Source of the DNA: CAIWHR01 sp963741355
GTDB lineage: Bacteria > Pseudomonadota > Gammaproteobacteria > Burkholderiales > Casimicrobiaceae
Length of the DNA: 64,000 nt
NCBI GenBank assembly: GCA_963741355.1
Contig: CAVUIG010000027.1
Coordinates: forward strand, 1 to 64,000
Direction: 5' to 3'
Below the pieces are notes generated by a model. That model had not been told where the DNA came from, did not search any database, and worked only from the letters and a program-made list of their open reading frames with translations. Shown one piece after another: positions 37,892 to 47,741 of this stretch. Each line of letters starts with the position of its first letter. The first letter of the stretch is position 1. The position numbers were made by a program, and so were the translations under genes.

Positions 37892-38420
37892 TCACACGCA
37901 GCTCGACCGGCACCGAGGTCGCTCCGTCGGAGACGAAGATGTGCCCCTCCTGGATCGTGACCTGCAGGCGCATGGTGCGATCCGCGAGTTGCGCCAGCGC
38001 CCGGCTCGCCTCGATCGGCACTTCGCTCACCGCGAGACGCTCCTGCCGCTCCAATTTGTCGCGCGCGCCCTGCCACCACAGATCCACCGCGCGGCCGCCA
38101 TATGCGAGCACGTGGACCTCGCGCGCGCGGCCGCAGGCCTTGCGCACCTCGCGCTCGTCCGGCAGGCCGACCTCGATCCATTGCTCGATTGCGCCGGTGA
38201 GATCGCGCCGCCACAGGTCGGGCTCGTCCTCGGTGCTGATGCCCCGCCCGAATTCGAGCGCCTCGTCGGCATGGAGCGCGAACGCGAGCAGCCGCACCAT
38301 CATCCGCTCGCTCGTCTCGGAGGGATGCCGCGCGATCCGCAGCGCGTGGTCGCGGTAGTAGCCGCGGTCGATGTCGGCGACGGCAACGTCGGCCTTGAAG
38401 ATGGTGGACTTGAGCGCCAT
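37869..38420 (-). CDS. yaeQ: YaeQ family protein
   Basis: The 183-residue protein starts 'MALKSTIFKADVAVADIDRG' and contains 'HPSETSERMMVRLLAFALHA', 'GISTEDEPDLWRRDLTGAIE' and 'WIEVGLPDEREVRKACGRA'. These are the diagnostic blocks of YaeQ, a PD-(D/E)XK-like fold with conserved acidic residues but no proven nuclease activity. The ATG at 38420 is preferred because the family always begins with M-A-L-K/R-x-T. Intact and apparently single. Confidence 0.92.
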   Translation of the reverse strand: MALKSTIFKADVAVADIDRGYYRDHALRIARHPSETSERMMVRLLAFALHADEALEFGRGISTEDEPDLWRRDLTGAIEQWIEVGLPDEREVRKACGRAREVHVLAYGGRAVDLWWQGARDKLERQERLAVSEVPIEASRALAQLADRTMRLQVTIQEGHIFVSDGATSVPVELRVIKSLQPR

Positions 38421-38629
38421 GGGCCGAGAGTAGCAGGGTCGAAGGAAAGGCACGATGACTCTCGCCGACAGGACCATCACCAACTTCAATCTGACGCGGG
38501 CGTGGCCTCCGTCGTGACCGACTGCCTCCGAACACGAGGCCGTGCGGCTCTGGTATCGTCGATGCAGCCAGGGTCAAGCTCGCCCTGCGGCATGACGATC
38601 GAAATCCAAGGAAGAAGGTCGCCTGAACA

Positions 38630-39355
38630 ATGAATCCGCGCTTCACGCTGGTCATTCCTGCTCACAACGAGGAGCGGCTGCTCGGCCGCCTGCTCCACTC
38701 CATCGCGGTCGCGCGGGCCTCGTACGGCCCTCCGGACGCGGTCGAGGTGATCGTCGCCGACAACGCGTCGACGGATTCGACGCCGGAGATCGCCAGCGCG
38801 CATGGCTGTCGCGTGGTACCAGTCGAAAAGCGCGTGATCGGCGCCGCCCGGAATGCCGGCGCGAAGGCCGCGCGCGGCGAGATCCTTGCCTTCATCGACG
38901 CCGATTCGCAGGTTCATCCGCGCACGTTTCTCGAGATCGACCGTGTCCTCGCCACCGGACGCGTGGTGGGCGGCGCCACGGGCGTCTCGATGGAACGATG
39001 GTCGCCGGGAATCGCGATGGTGTACCTGGTGATGCTTACCTTCGTCATCGTCACCCGATTCGACACCGGCGTCGTGTTCTGCCGCCGGAAGGACTTCGAG
39101 ACGATCGGCGGATACGACGAGAGCCGGCTGGTAGGAGAGGACGTCCTGTTCCTCCTTGCGATGCGCCGTCTCGGCAAGACGCGCGGCCAGCGGCTGGCGC
39201 GCGTGACGAGCGCAAAGGCCGTCTTCTCGACCCGAAAGTTCGACGAGTTCGGCGACTGGCACTACTTTCCGCTGCTGATCGAGGGCGCAAGGCATCTCTC
39301 GGGAGGCGCATCGACCGACTTCATCCAGAGATACTGGTACAAGCCGAAGCGGTGA
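38630..39355 (+). CDS. GT2 family glycosyltransferase
   Basis: The 241-residue GT-A enzyme has 'FTLVIPAHNEERLLGRLLHS', 'VEVIVADNASTDSTPEIA', 'GAARNAGAKAARGEILAFID' with the metal 'DADSQVHP', and 'GGYDESRLVGEDVLFLLAMR' where the E-D supplies the catalytic base region. One weak hydrophobic stretch ('IAMVYLVMLTFVIVTRF') may dock on the membrane. Similar short GT2 enzymes add sugars to lipids or small glycans. Acceptor and donor cannot be assigned. It lies alone, without sugar-nucleotide genes. Confidence 0.85.
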   Translation: MNPRFTLVIPAHNEERLLGRLLHSIAVARASYGPPDAVEVIVADNASTDSTPEIASAHGCRVVPVEKRVIGAARNAGAKAARGEILAFIDADSQVHPRTFLEIDRVLATGRVVGGATGVSMERWSPGIAMVYLVMLTFVIVTRFDTGVVFCRRKDFETIGGYDESRLVGEDVLFLLAMRRLGKTRGQRLARVTSAKAVFSTRKFDEFGDWHYFPLLIEGARHLSGGASTDFIQRYWYKPKR

Positions 39356-39476
39356 CCCGCGCTGCGGGTCGCGCCGGTGACGCCGTGGGCGCACATAAAG
39401 GCAACGATCCGGCCTCGTCGCCAATCTCAATTTGTTGCTAAGCTTCCGCCCGACGTCAGTCAACCCGGAGTCGCCG

Positions 39477-41252
39477 ATGCGAGTCGTCCTTCGAATGGCG
39501 TTGGCAATCGTGGTGTGGGAAATGGCTTGCTCGGCCGACGTTGCCGCGGCCGACGACGCGACCGTGCGCGCGAGCGCGGGAATCCTCATGTCGCGCAGCA
39601 TGGACGTCAAGGATCGCGTCAGTGCGGCGGAATCGCTGGCGCGCTATTACCCGCGCGCCGCCGTGCCGATCCTCGTCGAAGCGCTGAACGAGCCCAGCGA
39701 GCCGGTGCGGCGGGCCGCGGCGCGCGGCCTGTGGACCGTGGCGCAGAACGACAACCCCGAGGAAGCCGCCGCCGCGAAGGCCGCAATCCCTGCGCTGCGC
39801 GTCGCGCTCGGTGACACCAGCGTGTCGGTCGTGGTGTACGCCGCCAACGCGTTGGAACGGCTGGGTGAGCCTCCCGCTTCCGTTGCCGAGGCTCGCCGCA
39901 AGGCGCTGCGCACGCCCGGACCGTACGCTTACGAGCGTTTCCTCGCGGCGCGCGGCCTGATCGGAACGGATCCGGCACCCGCGCTCACGCCGTACGTGCT
40001 CGACTTCCTGTTCGAGGAAGCCAAGCGTGCCGAGTCGGCCAATAGCAGCGGCGCGCGCGACAACGTCCGCGTCGCGGATGCAGCGCTGGCAAGGCTCGTC
40101 GAGACCGGCGACCGCGGCGTGCTGGCGGTGCTCGAGCGCGCGCTCAATCCACCCCGGCCCGGCACCGCGAGCGTGCTGCGCGCAATGGCGATCGCTAAAC
40201 CGCCTCCCGCGAATTTCGCGCACACGCTGGTCGTGCTATCCGATGCACCCGACGCGGAAACGGTCGCAGTCGCCTACGATCTGATGCCCAGGCTCGCCGG
40301 CCCCGCCGACCTCAACGAATGGGTGCCGGCAGCGGCGGCCGCGCTGCAGGATCCGCGCCGGCAGATGAGTGCCGCGCGTGCATTGAAGAACGTCGCCGGC
40401 AAGACGCCGCTCGGCATGCCCGAGCTCGCGCGCCTCGCCGTGAGCGCCGCGCCGGAGGATGTGCGCGTGGTCGCGCTGGGCGCTCTGGGCGATGCAAGCG
40501 ACGCGACGCGCGATCGCCCGGCGGCAGTGCTCGCGGCCGCCAAGCCCGCCGCATTGCAGGCGTTTCGGTCGGTGCTGGCGCACGATCGCGCCGGACCCGC
40601 GTTCGACGAGGCCTCGCGCGCGCTGCGATTCACCGAGCGCGATTTCAGCAGGACCGCCGCGATGTACCTGGAGGCGCTGAAGCAGAATGCCGACCCGGCG
40701 GCGCAGGTGCAGCTCCTCGACTACATCGCGCAGGCGCATGGCGCCGCCGGTCCCCTCGCTGATGAACTGCGGCCCTACGCGACGTCGAGCGACCCCAAGG
40801 TCCGCCAGGCGGCCATCGGCGCGTTGGATTCGATCAAGCCGTCGTGGCGCGAGGCGGGCGAGCGTGCGGCGGCGGTATCGGCCGGCAGCCTTCCGAGAGT
40901 GGCGGCGCCGCAGCCCGGTGCGAAGGGCGCCGACCTGACGAAGTTCTACGCCGCGCTACGCGATGGCGACCGCGCCGCGATCGCGCGGCTCGTCAACGCG
41001 GGCAACGTGAACCTGCCGCTGACGATGCCCAACGGCGCGGCCGCCGCGATGACGCCGCTGTCCGGCGCATTGCAGCATTGCGGATTGCCGCAGGTCGCGC
41101 CGAAGAAAGTTGCCGCGACGGTCGCGCAGCTCGTTGCGCTGGGCGCGGATCCCGAGCAACGGATGAGCGGATCCACGATGCTGGACTACGCGAAGGCCGC
41201 GTGCCCGCCCGAAGTGCAGCAGGCGCTGCTCGGGCGCCCGGCGGCGCCGTAA
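39477..41252 (+). CDS. Secreted HEAT-repeat protein with ankyrin-like tail
   Basis: A 591-residue protein with a signal peptide ('LRMALAIVVWEMACSADVAA'). HEAT-type helical pairs follow over most of its length ('DRVSAAESLARYYPRAAVPI', 'EPVRRAAARGLWTVAQ', 'RQMSAARALKNVAGKTP', 'PKVRQAAIGALDSI'). The last 110 residues look like an ankyrin end ('FYAALRDGDRAAIARLVNAG', 'LVALGADPEQRMSGSTMLDY'). A periplasmic scaffold or binding protein is likely, with no catalytic residues seen. The ATG at 39477, with GGAG upstream, is chosen because the signal peptide begins there. Tail-to-tail with the next gene. Confidence 0.75.
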   Translation: MRVVLRMALAIVVWEMACSADVAAADDATVRASAGILMSRSMDVKDRVSAAESLARYYPRAAVPILVEALNEPSEPVRRAAARGLWTVAQNDNPEEAAAAKAAIPALRVALGDTSVSVVVYAANALERLGEPPASVAEARRKALRTPGPYAYERFLAARGLIGTDPAPALTPYVLDFLFEEAKRAESANSSGARDNVRVADAALARLVETGDRGVLAVLERALNPPRPGTASVLRAMAIAKPPPANFAHTLVVLSDAPDAETVAVAYDLMPRLAGPADLNEWVPAAAAALQDPRRQMSAARALKNVAGKTPLGMPELARLAVSAAPEDVRVVALGALGDASDATRDRPAAVLAAAKPAALQAFRSVLAHDRAGPAFDEASRALRFTERDFSRTAAMYLEALKQNADPAAQVQLLDYIAQAHGAAGPLADELRPYATSSDPKVRQAAIGALDSIKPSWREAGERAAAVSAGSLPRVAAPQPGAKGADLTKFYAALRDGDRAAIARLVNAGNVNLPLTMPNGAAAAMTPLSGALQHCGLPQVAPKKVAATVAQLVALGADPEQRMSGSTMLDYAKAACPPEVQQALLGRPAAP

Positions 41253-41269
41253 ACGCCGTCGCCTTCGCG

Positions 41270-42142
41270 CTACTTGAACGGTACGGCGCCGACGCGAATG
41301 GCCGGCACCACCGGCGGCTGGCCGGTGTCCTTCAGAATGCGCTGCGCTTCGGGCGAGAGGATGAACTCGACGAAATCCTGCGCTTCCTTCGGATTGCGCG
41401 CCGTGCCGGTGACGGTGGCGGCGTTGCGGATCGTCTCGCTCATGTTGACGCTGTCGGGAAAGCGGACGGCGTCGACGTCGTTGCGCGCGGCGACGGCGGC
41501 GGAGTAGTAGACGATGCCGGCGTTGGCTCGTCCGTCGCGGACCGCGGCGACGACGTCCGGAACGCCCGTCGGCTTCGCCGGATCGGCCGGCGCCTTGTCG
41601 ATGACCGCCGTCGCGAGCTCGGGGGCGCCTTCCAGCGCCGCCGCGCGCTTGACGAACTCGATCGTGCGGTTGGTCGCGAGATCCTTTTCGCCGGTCACGC
41701 GCGCGAACTTGACGCTCGCCCGGGCGAGGTCGCCGATCTTGCCGATCCCGAGCGGATTGCCCTTGGCGGTGATGACGACCATCTCGTTGCCCGAGAACAC
41801 GACGTACCACGTCGCGGCGTCGCGGTCGCTGCCCGCTACCTTCTTGCCCATCAGGTCCTGGTCGATGACCGCGGGCGAGGATGGCGCGAACACGTCGCAG
41901 TTCTCGCCTTTCAGAATGCGCGCGGCGAGCTCGCGCGAGACGCCCGACGTGAGATTGATCGTGACGCCGGGATGCTGCGCCTCGAAGGCGCGCTTCAGCT
42001 CGCGCATCGGGCCGGCGAGCGAATCGGCGTGGAAGACTTCGAACGGCGCCGCCATCGCGCCGGTGTCCGGAATCGCCATGGTCGCCATCAAGCCAAGGAG
42101 TGGAAACAGGGTACGAGCAGAAATCCTTGCCAGCCGTCGCAT
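41270..42142 (-). CDS. Molybdate/tungstate-type (ModA/WtpA-like) substrate-binding protein
   Basis: The 290-residue periplasmic protein has a signal peptide ending 'TGAMAAP'. It continues 'EVFHADSLAGPMRELKRAFE' (the oxyanion pocket start, as in WtpA 'HAGSL'), 'GENCDVFAPSSPAVID', 'YVVFSGNEMVVITAKGNPL' and 'DAVRFPDSVNMSETI', ending 'RIGAVPFK'-like. No permease or ATPase gene is adjacent. It lies 43 bases downstream of the FAD/Fe-S oxidase gene and could be co-transcribed with it. That is an odd pairing, so the true ligand may be an organic acid or another oxyanion. Confidence 0.8.
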   Translation of the reverse strand: MRRLARISARTLFPLLGLMATMAIPDTGAMAAPFEVFHADSLAGPMRELKRAFEAQHPGVTINLTSGVSRELAARILKGENCDVFAPSSPAVIDQDLMGKKVAGSDRDAATWYVVFSGNEMVVITAKGNPLGIGKIGDLARASVKFARVTGEKDLATNRTIEFVKRAAALEGAPELATAVIDKAPADPAKPTGVPDVVAAVRDGRANAGIVYYSAAVAARNDVDAVRFPDSVNMSETIRNAATVTGTARNPKEAQDFVEFILSPEAQRILKDTGQPPVVPAIRVGAVPFK

Positions 42143-42185
42143 GCTGCCTCCCCCATGAGTGCGCGGACGGCGCCGCGCGCGGTGA

Positions 42186-45100
42186 TCATACGCCTCGCTT
42201 TGCGGACGCGGCCTCGAGCGAGCGGGCCAGCACGCGGATGACGTGCACGGCTTCGCGTGCGCCGGTCGGCCGCGTGCCGTCGGCGATCTGGTGCCGGCAG
42301 CTCGTGCCGTCCGCGACGATCAGCGTCGCTGAATCCGCGGCGCGCACGGCCGGCAGCAGCGAGAGCTCGGCCATCTTCATCGACACGTCGTAATGCGCGG
42401 CCTCGTAACCGAAGCTTCCCGCCATCCCGCAGCAGCTCGACTCGACCACGTCGACGGCGAGGCCGGGAACGAGGCCCAGCACCTCGCGCGTCGCGCCCAT
42501 CGCGTCGAATGCCTTCTGGTGGCAGTGGCCGTGCAACAACGCTCGTTTTTCCGGCAATGCCGCGAGCGGCAGCTTGAGCCGGCCAGCGCGTTGCTCGCGG
42601 GCCAGGAATTCCTCGATCAGGAAGCGCACGCTCGGACAGCCGCTGCGCCGCGTCGCCCAGCCCCATGACGAGGAACTCGTCGCGCAGCGACAGCAGGCAA
42701 GACGGCTCGAGGCCGACGATGGCAGCGCCCCGCTCCACGTACGGCGCCAACGCGGCGACGACGCGGCGCGCCTCGCGCTTGGCCTCATCGACGAGGCCGG
42801 CCGCGAGATAGGTCCGGCCGCAGCAAAGGGGCCGCGTGCGGTCCGCGTCGTCGGCGGCCGCCCGTGCGACGGCGACGCCATATCCGGCGGCCTCCAGCAC
42901 CGCAAGCGCGGCGTGCGCATTCTCGGGCTCGAAGTAATTCGTGAACGTGTCCGCGAACAGCACGACGTCGGCTTCGCTGGGGCAGCCGTCGCAGAAGCTT
43001 TCGCCGCGCAGGAACGTGTCGCTGCGCCACGCGGGCAGCGAGCGCTTCGCGGAGAATCCGAGTCCCCACTCGCCGAGCACCGCGAGGCCCTTGACGGCAT
43101 TGTCGCGCATTGAAGAGCCACGGCACGGACGCCGCCAATGGGGCCCAGAGCGGCAGATGCGCGATCGCGCGGTCTTTCAGCGACAGGCCGTGCGCGCGCT
43201 GCCAATGGTGAAGGAACTCGATCTTCATCTTCGCCATGTCGACGCCGGTCGGGCACTCGCGCCGGCAGCCTTTGCAACTGACGCACAGATCGAGCGCCTC
43301 GCGCACGGCGGGGGACGCGAGCGCCTCGGGTCCAAGCTGGCCGGAGAGCGCGAGGCGCAGCGTATTGGCGCGGCCGCGCGTCAGGTGCTGCTCGTCACGC
43401 GTTGCGCGGTAGCTCGGGCACATCGTCCCCGCGTCGAACTTGCGGCAGTGGCCGTTGTTGTTGCACATCTCGACGGCTTTCGCGAAACCGTGCGCGGGGT
43501 CGCCGCCCGTGCCCGGCGCCGACACGGTGTCGGTGACCGGATCGGCGGTGACGTCCCACGCCGACCAGTCGAGCGCGGTGTCGATCGCGATCGGATGATG
43601 CCCCGGACCGAAGCGGAACAGCGTCTTGTCGTCCATCCGCGTCCCGCGCACGATCTTGCCGGGATTCATGAGGCCCGTCGGGTCGAACAGGTCCTTGATC
43701 TCTTCGAACGCGCGCGTCAGCCGGGGTCCGAATTGCCACGCCACCCATTCGCTGCGCACGAGGCCGTCGCCGTGCTCTCCCGAGTACGCTCCCTTGTACT
43801 CGCGCACCATGGCGCTCGCCTCCTCGGCGATCGCGCGCATCTTCGCGGCGCCGTCGCGGCGCATGTCGAGGATGGGCCGCACGTGCAGCGTGCCGACCGA
43901 CGCGTGCGCGTACCACGTGCCGCGCGTTCCGTGCTTGCGAAACACGCCGGTGAGCCGGTCGACGTAGTCGGCAAGATGCTCGAGCGGCACGGCGCAGTCC
44001 TCGATGAACGACACCGGCTTGCCGTCGCCCTTCATGCTCATCATGATGTTGAGGCCGGCCTTGCGGACGTCCCACAGCGCCCTCTGCGCGCCGGCATCCG
44101 TCATTTCGACCACACTGCCGGGAAGCCCGAGGTCGCCCATCAGCGCGACGAGATCGCGCAACGCCTGCGCCGGCGCGTCCGCGGCCTCGCCGATGAATTC
44201 GACGAGCAGGATCGCGTCGGGCGCGCCAATCAACGCGCGCTCGATCACCGGCCGGAATGCCGGATTGCCGCGCGCGAGCTCGATCATCGTCCGGTCGACC
44301 AATTCGACCGCCGACGGCTTCAGGCCCACGATGTGGCGCGCGGAATCCATCGCCTTGTACAGCGTCGGGAAATTGACGACGCCCAGCACGCGATGTCGCG
44401 GCGGCAGCGCGAGGCGCAGCGTGACGGCGCGGGTCCACGCGAGCGTTCCCTCGCTGCCGACCAGCAGATGCGCATAGTTGACGCTGCCGTCGTCGGTGTA
44501 CGGCCGCTCGCTCTGCGGGCAGCACAGATCGATGTTGTAGCCGCCGACCCGCCGCATCACCTTCGGCACGTTGCGCTCGATCTCGCCGCGCTCGCGCGCG
44601 CCGAGCGCCTGCAGCCGCTGCATGAGGTCGCGCACGCGCGGGACGGCGCCGTCCATGTCCCGCTCGGGGCCGAAACGCGCCTCGGTGCCGTCGGCGAGCG
44701 TCGCGTCGATCGCGAGCACGTTGTGCACCATGTTGCCGTAGGCGATCGAGCGCGAGCCGCACGAGTTGTTGCCGGTCATCCCCCCCAGCGTGCATTGCGC
44801 CGACGTGCTGACGTCGACCGGGAACCACAGGCCGTGCGGCTTCAGCCACGCATTGAGCGCATCGAGCACGACGCCCGGCTCGACCGTCACCGTCATCGCG
44901 TCGCGGTCGAAGGTGATGACGCGGTTCAGGTGCTTGCTGTGATCGACCACCAGCGCCGCGCCGACCGTCTGCCCGCACTGCGAGCTGCCGGCGCCCCGCG
45001 GCAGCAGCGGCACCCCGAATTCGCGGCAGGCGTCGAAGGCGGCGCGCACGTCGGCGTCGGACTTCGGGACCAGCACGCCCACGGGCTCGATCTGGTAGAT

Positions 45101-45295
45101 CGACGCGTCGGTGGAGTAGCGGCCGCGCGACGCGCGATCGAACAGCACGTCGCCCTCGACCGCGCCTTCGAGGCGCCGCGCGAGGTCGCCCGCGGGCACT
45201 CGGGGCCGGAACGTGACGGGCTGGGGTTCGGGGGCGTTCACGGGGGCGCGAAAGGCTCGAGGGTTATGATACCTTTCGACACTCGGAACCGACAC
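42186..45295 (-). CDS. FAD-binding and Fe-S-binding 2-hydroxyacid oxidase (GlcD-GlcF fusion type), frame-broken
   Basis: About 1030 residues. The FAD_binding_4 domain shows 'VPLLPRGAGSSQCGQTVG' and 'QCTLGGMTGNNSCGSRSIAY'. The FAD-oxidase C domain reaches 'GLVRSEWVAWQFGPRL'. Next is a ferredoxin-like region with 'CNNNGHCRKFDAGTMCPSY' and 'LCVSCKGCRRECPTGVDM', each a four-Cys cluster site. After breaks near 43120 and 42640 come two CCG domains ('PLCCGRTYLAAG', 'ESSCCGMAGSFGYEA'). This matches D-lactate/2-hydroxyglutarate/glycolate dehydrogenases that pass electrons to the quinone pool. The start GTG 45295 leaves only 32 bases to the divergent aminotransferase, so GTG 45241 may be the true start. 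Confidence 0.85.
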
Positions 45296-45327
45296 ATTCG
45301 CGAGGGCAATTCGCCTCGGGAGGCCCC

Positions 45328-46542
45328 ATGTTCCAGCTCGACTCGCACCCGTCCGGGCGGCATTTCCTGCAGATCCCCGGTCCCACCAACGTGCCCGACC
45401 GCATCCTGCGGGCGATGGATCATCCGACGATCGACCATCGCGGCCCCGAGTTTGCCAAGCTGACGCTCGAGATCCTCGAGGGCCTCAAGGACGTCTTCCA
45501 GACGGCGGGGCCGGTGATCATCTATCCGGCCTCCGGCACCGGCGCGTGGGAAGCTGCGCTCGTCAACACGCTTTCGCCGGGCGATCGCGTGCTGATGTTC
45601 GAGACCGGTCATTTCGCCACGCTGTGGCGCGCGATGGCCGAGCGGATGGGCCTCGTCGTCGATTTCGTTCCCGGCGACTGGCGCAGCGGCATCGATCCGG
45701 CGATCGTCGAGGCGAAGCTCGCCGAGGACCGCGCGCACGCAATCAAGGCGGTGCTCGCCGTCCACAACGAGACCTCGACCGGCGTGACCTCGCGCATTGC
45801 GCCGATCCGGCAGGCGATCGACCGCGCCGGGCATCCGGCGCTGCTGATGGTCGACACGATCTCCTCGCTCGCCTCGATCGACTACCGGCACGGCGAATGG
45901 GGTGTCGACGTCACCGTCGCCGGCTCGCAGAAGGGACTGATGCTGCCGCCCGGGCTCTCGTTCAACGCGGTCAGCGAGAAAGCGATTGCCGCGAGCAAGC
46001 AGGCAAAGCTGCCGCGCTCGTACTGGCGCTGGGACGAGACCATCGCGCTCAACCGCCAGGGGTACTTCCCGTCCACGCCCGCGACCAACCTCCTCTACGG
46101 ACTGCACGAAGCGCTCGCGATGCTGCGCGAGGAAGGCCTGCCGGCGGTGTTCGCACGCCACCAGCGCCACGCCGAGGCGACCCGGCGCGCCGTGCGCGGC
46201 TGGGGCCTCGAAATCCTGTGCCGCAATCCGGCCGAATACAGCGGATCGCTGACCGCCGTGATGATGCCGGAGGGTCACGACGCCGACGCCTTCCGGCGCG
46301 AGGTCCTCGCCCGCTACGACCTGTCGCTCGGCACCGGCCTCGGCAAGCTCGCCGGCCGCATCTTCCGCATCGGGCATCTCGGCTTCTTCAACGACCTGAT
46401 GCTGTGCGGAACGCTGTGCGGCGTCGAGATGGGGCTCGCGCTGCGCGAAGTGCCGCACAAGAAGAGTGGTGTCGCCGATGCGCTCGCCTATCTGCAGCAG
46501 GGCGGTGAATCCGCGGCGGCGACGCAACGCCGCGCCGCGTGA
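45328..46542 (+). CDS. Serine/alanine-glyoxylate aminotransferase
   Basis: The 404-residue class V PLP enzyme starts 'GRHFLQIPGPTNVPDRILRA' and has 'TIDHRGPEFAKL', 'PASGTGAWEAALVNTLSPGD', 'VHNETSTGVTSRI', 'LLMVDTISSLASIDYRHGEW' and the PLP Lys202 in 'VAGSQKGLMLPPGL'. Family reaction: transfer of the amino group of serine or alanine to glyoxylate, giving hydroxypyruvate or pyruvate plus glycine. GGGAGG lies 5 bases before the ATG. It is divergent from the 2-hydroxyacid oxidase, which could make glyoxylate, and upstream of tctCBA. Together they suggest a carboxylate uptake and glyoxylate use island, with Hyi elsewhere in the window to handle hydroxypyruvate. Confidence 0.9.
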   Translation: MFQLDSHPSGRHFLQIPGPTNVPDRILRAMDHPTIDHRGPEFAKLTLEILEGLKDVFQTAGPVIIYPASGTGAWEAALVNTLSPGDRVLMFETGHFATLWRAMAERMGLVVDFVPGDWRSGIDPAIVEAKLAEDRAHAIKAVLAVHNETSTGVTSRIAPIRQAIDRAGHPALLMVDTISSLASIDYRHGEWGVDVTVAGSQKGLMLPPGLSFNAVSEKAIAASKQAKLPRSYWRWDETIALNRQGYFPSTPATNLLYGLHEALAMLREEGLPAVFARHQRHAEATRRAVRGWGLEILCRNPAEYSGSLTAVMMPEGHDADAFRREVLARYDLSLGTGLGKLAGRIFRIGHLGFFNDLMLCGTLCGVEMGLALREVPHKKSGVADALAYLQQGGESAAATQRRAA

Positions 46543-46666
46543 TGCGCCGACGAACGTCCGAACAACACGCCCGACGCTGTGATTCACGGCCGCCGCGCAG
46601 AGCCAGGGAAGCGCGAATCGGGTTCATGAGCCACAGAGCCACACTTTGTCCGAGGAGGAGCACGCT

Positions 46667-47653
46667 ATGAACAGGTTCATCAAGACGTCGATCGCGCTGG
46701 CCGTGATGCTGACCATGACGACGGCCGCCGCGTGGGAGCCCACGAAACCGGTGGAGATCGTCGTCGCCGCCGGCGCCGGCGGCGCGTCCGACCAGATGGC
46801 GCGGATGATGCAGGCGGCGATCCAGAAGAACAACCTGATGAAGCAGCCGATGGTGGTGTCGCTGAAGGGCGGCGCCTCCGGCGGCGAGGCGCTCATGTAC
46901 ATGAAGTCGAGCGAGGGCGATCCGAACAAGGTGCTGATCGCGTATTCGCTGATCTACATGCTGCCGCTCGCCGCGAAGATCCCGTTCAACTGGCGCGAGC
47001 TCACGCCGGTGTCGGTGATCGCGATGGACGAGTTCGTGCTGTGGGACAACACGACGCTGCCCTACAAGAACGTCAAGGAATTCATCGCCGCGGCCAAGGC
47101 GGCGGATCCGCCGTTCAAGATGGGCGGCACCGGCTCGAAGCGCGAGGACCAGGTGCTCACCGTGTTCATGGAGAAGAAGACCGGCGCCAAGTTTGCCTAC
47201 CTGCCGTACAAATCGGGCGGCGAGGCGGCGACCCAGCTCGTCGGCAATCACACCGCATCCAACGTCAACAATCCGTCGGAGAACCTCGAGGTGTGGCGCG
47301 CGGGCCAGGTGCGCGCGCTGTGCGTGTTCGACAAGGAGCGCATCCCGTACAAGTCCAAGGTCACCGACACGCAGTCGTGGAACGACATCCCGACCTGCAA
47401 GGATGAAGGCCTCGACCTGCAGTACCTGATGCTCCGCGCGATGTTCCTTCCCGGGAAGATGACGCCGGACCAGGTCGCGTTCTACGTCGACCTTTTCAAG
47501 AAAGTGACGCAGACATCCGAGTACAAGGATTACATGGAGAAGCAGGCGCTGAAGCCGGTCTTCCTCACGGGCAAGGAGATGCTGACCTTCCTCGAGGAGG
47601 ACGACACGCTCAACAAGAACCTGATGATCGAAGCCGGCTTCGTCGCGAATTAG
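46667..47653 (+). CDS. tctC: Tripartite tricarboxylate transporter, substrate-binding protein TctC
   Basis: The 328-residue periplasmic protein has a signal peptide ending near 'TTAAAW'. It has 'PVEIVVAAGAGGASDQMARM', 'GGASGGEALMYMKSSEGDP', 'TPVSVIAMDEFVLW', 'FKMGGTGSKREDQVLTVFME' and 'FAYLPYKSGGEAATQLVG'. These are the Bug/TctC lobes, in which 'GTGSKREDQV' helps bind the carboxylate. GAGGAGGAG precedes the ATG at 46667. First gene of a complete tctCBA set, 125 bases after the aminotransferase. A 10-bp hairpin separates it from tctB. Confidence 0.93.
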   Translation: MNRFIKTSIALAVMLTMTTAAAWEPTKPVEIVVAAGAGGASDQMARMMQAAIQKNNLMKQPMVVSLKGGASGGEALMYMKSSEGDPNKVLIAYSLIYMLPLAAKIPFNWRELTPVSVIAMDEFVLWDNTTLPYKNVKEFIAAAKAADPPFKMGGTGSKREDQVLTVFMEKKTGAKFAYLPYKSGGEAATQLVGNHTASNVNNPSENLEVWRAGQVRALCVFDKERIPYKSKVTDTQSWNDIPTCKDEGLDLQYLMLRAMFLPGKMTPDQVAFYVDLFKKVTQTSEYKDYMEKQALKPVFLTGKEMLTFLEEDDTLNKNLMIEAGFVAN

Positions 47654-47682
47654 CAGGCGAAGCCCGGTACCGTCGCACCGGA

Positions 47683-47705
47683 CCTTCTCCCCCGCGGGGA
47701 GAAGG
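47683..47705 (+). promoter_or_regulatory. Intergenic hairpin between tctC and tctB
   Basis: CCTTCTCCCC and GGGGAGAAGG form a perfect 10-bp stem with a CGC loop. There is no T-run after it, so it is not a simple terminator. A structure here can protect the tctC message or slow the polymerase, giving more binding protein than membrane parts. The same palindrome type is scattered in many proteobacterial genomes as a REP-like element. Confidence 0.5.
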
Positions 47706-47741
47706 CGCTCCGGCCCGTTCCGCGATTCTCGGAGTGGCCTG

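Noticed and set aside
42941..45463. 840-residue plus-strand frame opposite the FAD/Fe-S oxidase
   Set aside because: Composition is Arg/Ala/Val repeats; the sense strand carries the cofactor motifs.
47683..47705. Rho-independent terminator after tctC
   Set aside because: The stem is perfect but no T-run follows, and tctB and tctA continue in the same direction.
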